From Calycina herbarum (taxonomy: Eukaryota > Ascomycota > Leotiomycetes > Helotiales > Pezizellaceae), in assembly GCA_001414485.1 (NCBI GenBank), contig LLEY01000117.1, positions 1 through 64,000 on the forward strand: a DNA stretch of 64,000 nucleotides. The letters are read 5' to 3'. Position numbers and translations under genes: made by a program. Within the stretch, counting starts at the first letter, position 1. Each line of letters starts with the position of its first letter. Under the pieces are notes generated by a model. That model ran no database searches. It was not told the DNA's origin and saw only the letters and a program-made list of their open reading frames with translations. Shown in pieces: positions 44,393 to 54,687 of the stretch.

Positions 44393-46891
44393 TCACAACT
44401 CCCTCTCCACAAACCCCAACCCCCCAACCTTCCCCTCAGTAATCTCCCGATACTGAGTAGCCGGATGATACACGCCTAGCGGAAATTCCGCAGTCGGAAG
44501 GTCAAATTTTCGAATGCTAACCGCAACCTCCAATCCACTATCAACCAGCTTCTGTCGATCGTCGAGGAGATTGCCAGCTGTATCAGTAAGTCTCCAATCC
44601 ATGTATTTTTTCAACAACGGGACTACATTGTCGGGCTCGAAGTTATCCAAGATTCGCAGTTCCATAGGGGGTCCCTCAGCCGGAGGCGAGTTGTTCGATT
44701 TCAAATAGTGTTTGAGAGAATGAGAGATGGGAATGACGTCCTCATAAATCATCTTTTCATCGCGCTGTTTGAGGCAGTTTGCGCAGGGGGCATCTTGGGA
44801 GGTGGCGAAGATGGAGGAGAATCCGACCTGGTTTTTCTTGGTGAGGAATCTGAAGGCTTCTTCGGGAATAATTTCTCCAATGAAGATGTGGATGTTGAAC
44901 GAGCCGTTGTATGCGAATCTAGCAAACGTCGGTCAATATCATGTGCAAGCTTTGATGTGGTGATATGATACAACTTACTTCTTCACCCGGATACGAGCAT
45001 TCCATGTGAGTACGCTTTTGTCTTTGACTGTCTCAGGTGGATTTGCGGCGGTATCTGCGCTGGCGTTTTGGATGGTGATGGTTTTCGGGGCGTTATCGAC
45101 GGTGACTGACATTGCTTCTGGTGTCTGCACGGCAACGCTTCGAACCATAAGCTGGGAGGCTTCGAGAGCTTCGAATCTGACAACTGGAGTGGTAATTGGA
45201 TTGGCTTGCTTTCCATACAAGGCAATTGATGTAGATAGATCTCTTGGCCAATGGTCCGATACCGACTTGGGAGGAAGCGACCCACTTGTTGTCCTGATTC
45301 AACTGTGAGTTGATATAATTTTTTCAAGATACGAGGGACTTACCAGTTGTAGTACTCATACAAGTGGGTCTCGAGGGCAGTTCGTCCATTGGCATCAAGG
45401 GGCTTGTTACCAGGAATGGCATACCCGAGGGTGGTCCAATCTCGGACGTCGTTGGAGGTCCAAAACTTGGTGTCATCTTTACGGAAGGGATAAAGATTAG
45501 CTGATGCATCGGTAGCCGTCGGCCACTTTTCAGGATAAAGTGCCTGATAAATCGCGAGAATGCGATCAATGTTACTGGAGAAATTGTTAGAAGAGAAATT
45601 AGTCGGCACACAATAACAAATCCATACCAGTGATGTAGCCAGAATATCGGATCAAACTACAAAGAGTGTTAGTGAGAACATGTTATACATAAATATGATA
45701 CTCACGGCAGCAATAGATGGGTTTCCCATATGACCTTCAAAGTTCTGTCCTGTCCCAATGAGTCCATGGATGTTGTCGTGCCAAGCTTCGAGAGAAACAG
45801 CAGTATCAGGTTGACCTGTGCTTGGATCGATAGCATTGTGAGTGGCAAAAGATGCCCATGTTCTCAACTCATTGTTATGTTTGCCGTCGTTTGTATACCG
45901 GCTAAGTAACTTCCACAAATTCGTACTAAGGGAGACAACCTGGTCTCGGAGATGCGCTTCAAAAGTTGCAATGCTGGTTTCTCCGTTTCGACCTGGATTT
46001 CGAACTGTATGATCTTTTCCGGCGACGGACTAATAGAACAATCAGTTTGATGAGTTTGTAGTAAATGTTACTGTTGACTTACAATTCGCCAGCTAGAGCT
46101 CCAAGCGATTGGAGTACGTCCTTTAGCCCTGATTGCCTCATTTTTAAATTTTAGAGCGTAAAGAGGGTTGGGGATAGAGGTGAGATCAGAAGCGTTTGGG
46201 CGTAAAACCCACACGTCCTTGGCTGAGAGAATCTTTGGCATACCCCAGATATTTGTATTGAGGACAGAACCGGTTTGCTTGTTTCTTGGCAACATCGGGT
46301 CCCAGAAAGGAATTCGGAATCGAGTTGCAGCCTGCTTGTAGAGAGATCTTTGCGGCTCTTGCGTAAATTGGGCCGCAATTTCATTGATCTTGTTCGAGAG
46401 TGCTTGCTGCGGAAATTTTAGTTCCATATTCAGACATGAGCACTGGAGGGGAGTTCACCTCAAACATTTTCATGTATACCCGATGCCATGTTGGAAATAC
46501 CAGCTGACCGTGAGTGCAGTACCCGCCAATGTCGCCATTTGGTTGCTGAATTCCATTCCAGTTCTCGGAAGGTTGCCCATGAATTCCTGAAGCAGTAAGT
46601 AACTACTCGGGACAGGGTTTTCAGTATCTCCAAATTTAACTTACCTGAAAGACTGTAAAAGGTCCACCAATCCTCATTCCTTTTGGCCACAGATTTATTT
46701 GCATCCTCTTTCTGCAAAGCCTCGAGAGCAAGAAGGTAGAGATTGGTCATTTCATTGTCACCAATGAACTCCTCAATCTCCACTCGAGCTTTCGAGGCAT
46801 CTGGGACAATGGGAGCGACGAAGTTCTTCGCCTGTGCGTCCTTGGCATTCAACAACATTTTGAGAAAAGATGGAGCTTGAGGAAAAGGCAA
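44393..46891 (-). CDS. Tyrosinase (type-3 copper polyphenol oxidase)
   Basis: Eight exons (46891-46645, 46586-46459, 46406-46083, 46029-45706, 45656-45628, 45574-45344, 45293-44979, 44918-44393) join in phase to 707 residues. CuA ligands are His85, His108 and His117 (GIHG, YCTHG, FPTWHR); Cys106 is placed for the Cys-His thioether. CuB lies in WHDNIHG and DPIFWLHHCNIDR. The fifth exon is only 29 nt and carries the CuB HH motif. Past the core, the C-terminal lid domain contains PCANC (Cys about 578 and 581), the CxxC motif that helps copper loading. There is no signal peptide, as in many fungal tyrosinases activated by C-terminal cleavage. It oxidises phenols to quinones for melanin. The gene is intact. 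Confidence 0.93.
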
Positions 46892-48562
46892 TGAGATGTC
46901 CGATTGATATCGATGTTGCTCTTGAAATGAAACTGTAGCTTTGGCAGAAAGAATGGAGGAGAAGGGGGAGGGTTATATAGAGATTGAAGACAAGCAAAAT
47001 GTGAAAAGTGCCGTAGGAAAAGCCACGATACTGAATCTCAACACGCGTTGCGCACAAAGGAGGCAGCCAAAGTGAAAGGCTTCAGCTGAGCTGCGGCTTA
47101 CTGTTGCCATGTCTTGCCGTAACGAGAGGCTGATGATATTATTTGTCGCTGGTGGCCTTTCCGCGCGTTTCCAATGGCCATTGCAGCGGGGAGTCACCCG
47201 GATCGATAAATGTGATGCGGCTTGCAGAAAACTGTAGTCACTATTCGACATTGATTCGTTGAACATGGACAACCATCAGCTTACTGTAGTCATGTTGTAG
47301 TGTTACCCCAGAAGCTAGGCATAAGGTTATTCCTCCGAGAAGTTTGTGGCTACCCATAAAAATGCAATAATTTGAAGTCCTTTCGGGCTCTGAGAAGTAA
47401 CCGTATTCATTGAAGGTTGTTTTCGAAGTCTCTTGAAAAAAAAAAACCACAAATTTTGATTAGTTTTGGAGCTGTAAGCTATGCGGTGAAGCTATGAGAC
47501 CCTTGGGCTTGAAATGAGGGGTATCGGTGAGGGGTCCGTATGACTGCTCGTATAAAGGAAAACCTGTTGGACCAGGTACTTCCACTACCGGTCGGGATAT
47601 GCCACGAAACGTTCGATGGTGTGACCGCAATGTAGCACAGAGCCAACGAAGCTGGCTCGAATAAACGTGGCTGCATATCCAGCCAGCCCCCAACTTGTCT
47701 TGGAGTCTAGGCCATAGCCATCCTCCGTAACTCGCGATCACCAGAAGTATATTCATTCAATCGTTTTGTGGGGATAGAGGAGGCTGCTTTGGAGTTTCAT
47801 CGATGGCAAATTATATCCCGCGATGGTGATGCGTGGGAAGTTGTATTTGGGCATTGGGGAAACGCATGTGGGTTCAATTGGATCGCAAGACCTATCCGGG
47901 AGCAGTTCTAGACTACACCAGCTGGGTGGGAGGACGGCAGGAGACTATGGAGTATTAGTAGGGGTTTCGTTGGGTAGTCATGAATGGTATCTCGCCATTC
48001 TTTACCAGATTCATTGCAGTCTGGCTGATTCCAGACCCTAGAGATCACGGATTTCTTCCACTGGAAGGCATCAAAATTGGTCACGGCGACACCATCGAAA
48101 CTGAATGGCAAAGCACCAGACTTGTAGACATTGCAATTGCAATTGCTTGGTTCTTCGCCTATGGATTAGTGTTGTGGGTTGTAGCTCAAGAAGCTGAGTC
48201 AAAGTTGTTGTGAGAGATAAAGCGATACTCGTGACGCGACGCGGAATTGGGAGCTTCCATGCCACAGAATGGGACTTGTTGAAATCGCAATTTCTTTGTT
48301 CGTCACAGATGGATGAGCATGAAGTTGTTGAAAACCAGATTGAACGGGAGTTGAGATTGTATTTAAAAGAACGTAGGAAATTACGCAAACTAACTCGTTG
48401 GGTGCATCGAACGTGACCCGGAAAAATAAATGCCGAAACAACACCAACCCCCTCTTTTTCGACCAGCTCCTTTCTATCAACATATCTATCCAAACACCAT
48501 CTCCACATATACCCAGTACACAAATCAACTCTACGCCTACCATCCTCTATACACAATCCCTC
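46892..48562. other. Tyrosinase upstream region
   Basis: No supported gene. An A/T homopolymer lies near 47440. The tyrosinase promoter is presumably at the left end, and the 3' flank of the next gene at the right end. Confidence 0.5.
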
Positions 48563-50816
48563 TCAATACCTATACCGAGGCGGCTCCCAACGAGGCGGCG
48601 TCAAACGTGATGGGGTTCCTTCTTCCTCCTCATCACCCTCTGGCTCAAAGTTCAGTGATGCTCTTGACCCTTGATGAACATCACCAGAACAATATGCACA
48701 GACCGAATCGTCTGAACTCTCGCCATCGCTGTCCGATGATATATGTGGCTCCGGTGAAGGGACATATTCATTTCCATAGAAATCATCATATGGCATCCGT
48801 GATGTTGCAGACGGGCTTTGAGATGGAGTTTCCACCCAGGTCATAGCATCGTTCTCATCGAACTCATCATATGGTGTTGCGGATGGGTTTGGAGACGGAG
48901 TTCTTGACTGCCCATAAGCCATGTTATCTGGCATCTCGCTATCGATGTCTGATACAGTTTCCAACGAGGGCATAGATTCGTTCTCATCCATTTCCTCAGG
49001 TGGCAGCTGTGTTGCTTCAAACAAAGATGGAGATGGGGGTTCCCCCCAGGTCAGAGCATCGATCTCACGAGATGGAGTTCTTGACTGTTCATCTGGCATA
49101 ATATCGTCATCAGCCCCATAGAGGTCTCCGAAAGAGTTCCCGAAATCCGGAGTAGCCTGTGGGTTCTGGGGCGAGTGCTGAAAGTCCCTGGTGAGGGTGC
49201 TGTATGGTGGAAGTGGTGCCAAAAATGGCAAGTCCGTTCCGTTGCGAGCGTTTTGTTGGCGGAAGTGGTGCCAAAAATGGCAAGTGCATTTCATTGTGAG
49301 CATTTGGTGGTGGAAGTGGTCTCAACAGGGATGCAGGTTGCAAGTGCATCCCGTAATGAGTGTTTGGGGAAAGAGGTACCAACATTGCCGGATGTCGTGA
49401 ATGCATTCCGTAGTAAGGATTTGGCGGTGGTAGAGGAGATATTGGAGATGGCGATGCAAGTCGTCTTCCGCCATTCATTGGTGGCAATGGGGGAAGTGAC
49501 GGTGGAGCATCATCGACCCTGCCATATCTTGGGCATGTTGTCGGCGGTGAAAGTGGCGTTGGTGATCTCAGTTCTCTTTGACTATCCACCAGTAGCACTC
49601 TACTGAATCTTGGCCGCGGAGTAGGTGGTGGGAGAGGTGTTGGTGACAGCAGTTCCCTGTTAGAGTCACTGGGAGAGACTGGTGGAATTGTCGAGATTGG
49701 TGATGGTGGTAACAATTGCCTCTGCTGACTATCCATCAGTAGAGCTTCGTGGACTCTGCTGAATCTTTGACTTGGTACGGCTGGAGCTTGCAACTGCATC
49801 TCATTTTCAGGATGACCAGGTGCCCACGACTCCGACTGTGATCGGGATGCCGAAGTACTCCAATCATCGGAAGGTGGTGGTGCTACGAATCCTGTTGGTA
49901 TTGATGATCTTGTCGAGTCTCCGTAGTTGCTAGAAGAAGCCGATAATGTTCGTGACAGGCTACGGTATTGTTCATTTCCGTTGCTGGTCTCCTCCAATCC
50001 ATGGTTGGAGCCAACCCGTCCTGCTCCTGTTGCGGTGTACCTAGCAGGTTGGGAAAGTTCTGCCGGACCTTCTGGTGTTCTTTCTCTTTGAGGCCCGTTA
50101 TTATTTGGTAGACGACGAGGAGCTGGACTTTCAGCTCCATGGGAGAGATCAATGGGATTGTCTTGCGAACCCATTGACGATTCATAGAAGTCTCTTAGTT
50201 CTTGGTGCGAGAGTCCTTGGTGGGATTCTAGTTCAGCCTCATCAGTGATACCAATAGGATTGCCTCTCGAACCCGCTTCTTCGGAATTTCTAATAGGATT
50301 GTTTTGCGATCTCATTGAAAATTCATTGGAGTCTCTTACTTCGTAGAATGAGAGACTTTGGTGGGATTCTGATACATATAAGTCAGTATTTGGACCTAGT
50401 GAGGAAGAAAACTTACGATTTGCTCGTCTCTCATTGTGGCGGTTGGATGCTTCCCCACGTTGAAGCCTGCTTGTTCGAGTGTATGCTAAAGTATGTTAAC
50501 ACTTGGAACAATTGTGTCAAAGGAGTTTGGGATTCTTACGAGTTCTTCGAGGGTTATCTTGTCCTTTGTGGATATTGCTTTTATTCTTCTTGTCCTTTCG
50601 TGCATTTCTCTCCCTGATAGCATCCCGATCCTCTATGGAAAGCATGTCTTCCCGCGTGGTAATTGCGACGCGGTCATGGTTTGTTGGCATACTTTGCTGT
50701 GACTGGGGAGCAGGACGCTCGACGTTGGGAGTTGGTGATACCTGATCAGAGATGGGGTCTCTATCCCTGCTTGGGTCGTTGCCCATTGAATTTTGCTTGC
50801 TTGGCTGGTTGCCCAT
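48563..50816 (-). CDS. Low-complexity Ser/Pro-rich protein with N-myristoylation signal, apparent frameshift
   Basis: Exons 50816-50540, 50485-50417 and 50368 onward join in phase (donors GTAAGA/GTAAGT, acceptors TAG/CAG). The N-terminus MGNQPSKQ fits the MGxxxS myristoylation consensus. The frame used after intron 2 is supported by internal repeats: SHQSLSFYEVRDSNEFSM and SHQGLSHQELRDFYESSM, each followed by SQ(N/D)NPI. Then come Pro-rich repeats (SPTPLPPPTPRPRFSRV, LRPLPPPNAHNEMHL). Near 49250 the coding phase moves: the repeat LPFLAPLPP is found first in one frame and again 45 nt later in another. The acidic C-terminal part then runs to 48563. This suggests a one-base indel between repeat units. 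No known domain is seen; probably a disordered, membrane-tethered protein. Confidence 0.6.
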
Positions 50817-51218
50817 GATGATTGGTGAAGGGCTTACTTGTTGGTGATTGATTTTATTTTCTTCAAGCGAAGTATCTATTGCGTGAAATCTGTCTGGTAG
50901 ATCTGTGACGGAAAAGGAAGAGAGATGTTGTGGGGGAATCCTTTCCTTTTATGTGTATTGGGGGTGAGCTAGGTACTGCAAATCACGGCCCTAAGGATTC
51001 AATTATGATGCCAGAACTCTTCTGGTTCCAGTCCAAAATAGTTGTACTTCCAAGCACCGAGTTAGCCTCGATACTAACGTCAGAATCCCAAGCGGACCAT
51101 TACTTGTCATAATTCACTGACGTGCTGCCTCACAATTACACTCATCGTATGCTTTTCCCCCCAAACGCCCTCAAATTAATCATGACCGTTTCAACAAATT
51201 GTTGAGTCATATAAATAT
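50817..51218. other. Intergenic region
   Basis: Promoter side of the Ser/Pro-rich gene. No other feature is seen. Confidence 0.5.
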
Positions 51219-51945
51219 CGGTAATTGACATAAATGCCACCTTTTTAATTAATAAAGACAGAAATGCCACTTAATTAATTTATTCCTGACTTATATGCCA
51301 CTTTCATGCCATTCATTGATTTAGTAGTGATTTTACGACTAAATTAATGAACGTAAAAAAGTAGTATATCTGTTAGTCACTATTCACTCTTTTTGGGTGT
51401 ATTTTTACCTAAAAAGAATGAATCGTAGCTAGCGGATACGTAATTAAAGAACTTCTCCTAGTAAAAATATTCCCAAAAACAACACTAAAGTAAGCGTATT
51501 AACACCCTCAAAGCACATACATACAATATACTACTAAAAACTAACGCTCCACGCCCTCGCATTAAACCTAGAGGTAGAAAGCCTATAGTAGTAGGAGTTT
51601 AAGAGTATCAAAGAGGCAAAAGAGGCCTTTACTTATTTTATTGATTTCTTAGTATATTTATATACGTAATTCAAGAAATGATTAAAATACTTCTACTAAC
51701 AGATATGCTACTATTTTACTAACATAAATGCCACCTTTGTAATACTAATAGAAATGCCACCCATTTCAGACACATATACTATTGTTTTACGTTCATCATC
51801 TAAATAACAAAAACACCAAAAAAATATACTTAGAGCTCATAATATAAATAATTAGCATAAAAGTGGCATATAAGTCAGGAATAAATTAATTTGGCGGCAT
51901 TTCTATCTTTATTAATCAAAAAGGTGGCATTTATATTAATTACCG
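51219..51945. mobile_element. AT-rich TIR element, non-autonomous
   Basis: Terminal inverted repeats of about 92 bp (51219-51310 and 51853-51945) start CGGTAATT and end AATTACCG. They share ATAAATGCCACCTTTTT and AATTTATTCCTGACTTATAT blocks in opposite orientation. The flanks are TAT-rich, so the target duplication is ambiguous. The internal part holds another ATGCCACC repeat (about 51730) and a short frame fragment KPRGRKP resembling an AT-hook, with stops around it. No transposase can be read. Confidence 0.8.
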
Positions 51946-52528
51946 TATATATATAGAATTCCTTCCAGTTTAAATACCAGCAAACTAATACCTACACCCT
52001 GATAGTCTCGAGTTTTCGAGTTTGTCGATTTTCTGTACTGGTGCTGGTCACCTTTCTAGCCCACAATAAGCGAGGCGCCGTTCTAAACTCGTGCCTCATT
52101 AGTTTCGCACGATGGAGAGCATTCTTGTGTCACAGCTTCAGATCGTCGATCCAGATGATTCTTTTTTTGGTCTGGCCAGATAATCTTCTATGGTGCGTTT
52201 TGATTATCTTTTTAGTCATTTTACCGCCCTGATTTAGATATTTCGCATCTGGACCAAATCTCATAAATACCCCGGTTCCCCCTCACTCTGTGGATTTCGT
52301 CGTCACATTTTCAAACCCAATTATATACGTTACCAACACCCGTCTTCTCAACCTCAACGAACTCCCAAACTTTATCTTCCAGCGCTAAGGTTTTCCTCCT
52401 TTCAATCTTCACGGCAGACTTGCTATATACAATCTTCGAATTCCTCAAACGCCTATAATCCACATACGAAACAATAAAACACCAAACAAAACACACAAGC
52501 TTTCAATTTCGCGCTTCAACCTATCACA
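51946..52528. other. Upstream region of F-box-like gene
   Basis: No gene is supported. The 5' leader of the next gene is CA-rich from about 52440. Confidence 0.5.
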
Positions 52529-53197
52529 ATGAGTTGCCAAAACACCAACATTGCCGTTCCAGAAACTACCAACCAATATCTCACTCACAACAAAACGGCC
52601 AATTACCTCATTCTCACATCTCCCAATAAAACTATGGCCGATATCACCCCTCTAAATGTCGCCAAACCCAACACAACAAACAACTACCTCGTTCTTACAA
52701 CTATGTCTACTGAAGTGAGCAATACTCACCCAGCTAATACGGTCACGCCCGCTACTATTCAACAATGCCACACCTTACACAGCGACAAAAACATCAAAAC
52801 CACAACTACAACAACACTCGCAAAAACCAATACACCTCATCAGCATTTCAAGCTATTCTCCAACCTCTCCAAAGATATCGGCCTTCAAATCTTCAAACAC
52901 CTATCTCCTGTTGAATCAGCATGTCTGGGCTTAACATGCACATCACTCTACAACCTCCATATGGCTACCACGGGGGTTGTGGATCTAGGAGAACTCGGAT
53001 GGGTGGAGATTGATGCGAAATGGAAGAAACAGGACTTGAGCTGTATTTTGAAAGGTTGGATGGGTGAGCAGGGATTTATTTATATGGAGAGTTGGTGTTT
53101 GTTTGTTTCTAAGAATGCTGGGGAGGAAGGGGGAGAGGGGGAGAGATTCTTTTTGGCTGAAGAGGGAATCGCGTCGCGTCGAGAGAATCGTTTGTAA
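52529..53197 (+). CDS. F-box-like protein
   Basis: A single-exon frame of 222 residues. The first 100 residues are Asn/Thr-rich low complexity. Residues about 108-146 form an F-box-like motif, FKLFSNLSKDIGLQIFKHLS followed by PVESACLGLTCTSLYN, the pattern found in many fungal F-box proteins that bind Skp1 in ubiquitin ligases. The C-terminal part is short and Gly/Glu-rich, ending ASRRENRL. It has no repeat domain to bind a substrate, so it may be a stand-alone or partly lost member of an expanded family. Confidence 0.7.
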   Translation: MSCQNTNIAVPETTNQYLTHNKTANYLILTSPNKTMADITPLNVAKPNTTNNYLVLTTMSTEVSNTHPANTVTPATIQQCHTLHSDKNIKTTTTTTLAKTNTPHQHFKLFSNLSKDIGLQIFKHLSPVESACLGLTCTSLYNLHMATTGVVDLGELGWVEIDAKWKKQDLSCILKGWMGEQGFIYMESWCLFVSKNAGEEGGEGERFFLAEEGIASRRENRL

Positions 53198-53976
53198 ATG
53201 AGTGCTTTGGGTTTTGTACGCAGCAGATATTATATGGCTTTTGGAATATTGTTTAGACTCTGCTGTTTTTGTGGTGGCATAGAGAGAATGGCTAGCAATT
53301 GTCGGTTCGTGGAAATTTCAATGAATTTTACAGTCACAATTCTCAATGACATAGTCAGATGGCTTCTCACGTGAGATATTCGCCAATTTTCTATGATAGT
53401 GCAAGGTGTGAGTTAACATGAATTTAGTTTATTCCAAACTTTCAGTGTCGTGCGCAGCCATCAATGAGTGTCACTCCGTCTGAATAACAAGTCATTTATC
53501 CCCCCTCCACTGGTCGCAGACATGGTTTGATGGCAAATCTCACTTGAGTTATCGACCGTGGTAGAATGTATCTCGGTATCTGATAATTTCTTGCGCGGGT
53601 CTCGCTTGTGTAATTTCTTGGAAGGTATTGCGATTTTGGTGGCGTACGCAAAAGGTAGTTCGCCAAGTCAGCCTGTGCGAATTACCATCTCATCGTCTGC
53701 TTTGCCGCATAACACACTAACATTTTAATCTTCCAGCATCCCGCTCTATATTCAGGGCGTGTCACGAGGGACACAATCCTCCAGCCTAACACCAGAGACA
53801 AGCGGCAAATATACACCTCTTTTCAATAATAAAGCAAAGCTAAACATTTTAAATGACGATTTTATTATTTCGCAACATTGAGATAGCTCCCCCTTAAGGA
53901 TATTTTGTTTAGCCGATCCGTCATAGCGTCAATTCTCTATCACGAGGTTACATTTCGGGGTACCCTGGCCTGGGAT
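53198..53976. other. Intergenic region
   Basis: No supported gene or repeat before the inverted repeat at 53977. Confidence 0.5.
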
Positions 53977-54201
53977 CCCGGCTCTGCCGGGACGGAAAAA
54001 ACGTCCGATTCTCGCCCTCTTCAGTTGACAACAACCTAATTAAATTACGTAAGAACAAATTCAATTGTCAATAAGTCTCTTCTGACTCTGTCTAAATTTT
54101 TATTTTATTTTTCTGAGTTGTGTGGAGTATAGAACTTACCTTTTAGTACAGGGTATCCAGAGAGGAAAAACGGACGTTTTTTCCGTCCCGGCAGAGCCCG
54201 G
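53977..54201. repeat. 225-bp inverted-repeat element
   Basis: The arms 53977-54013 and 54166-54201 are near-perfect inverted copies containing CTCTGCCGGGACGGAAAAAA. About 150 bp of AT-rich sequence lies between them. It could be a small MITE or a foldback sequence; no clear target duplication is seen. Confidence 0.7.
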
Positions 54202-54687
54202 TTTGGTAATTGGTATCTGCCGATTGGATAAGAAGCCGACCAAACGTGACAAATCCCACTCAAATCCTGTCCCTCGTGCTTTTCCAAGGAAGTTGAAGAT
54301 GACCATTGATGACACTCCGTCTTGGATGTGAAAAGGGGAAATCAGCCAGTTGATGCGCCATTACCCGCAATGCGGGGAGGAACCGAGGAACCCTATCGAT
54401 CACCTCACGCTTGGAGGCTGAATTCTTTTTATATTAATGTGCCTACTTTATTTCTGCTCCCCGCGTTTTTGTTCTTGTGGGTTTTGCGGGGTGCCATATG
54501 GGATTCATGGTATTTGCAATCCCATAACCCTGGTGTGCAGGAGAGGTTCATATCATTACCCTGTTGTGCTTACTGTAATCCCGGGGGAGTACCTATGTAA
54601 ATTGGAACCAATTCCCTTGTTTTTGCGTTTCCCGAAAGTTTGTCTTTTTATCCTCAACTTCTCGTCGAGTGGAGCTTACCTTTCAAT
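54202..54687. other. Upstream region of cellobiose dehydrogenase
   Basis: Presumed promoter and leader. Short frames here are not supported. Confidence 0.5.

Noticed and set aside
49175..49606. Plus-strand frame antisense to the Ser/Pro-rich gene
   Set aside because: Shadow of the repetitive coding sequence on the other strand.
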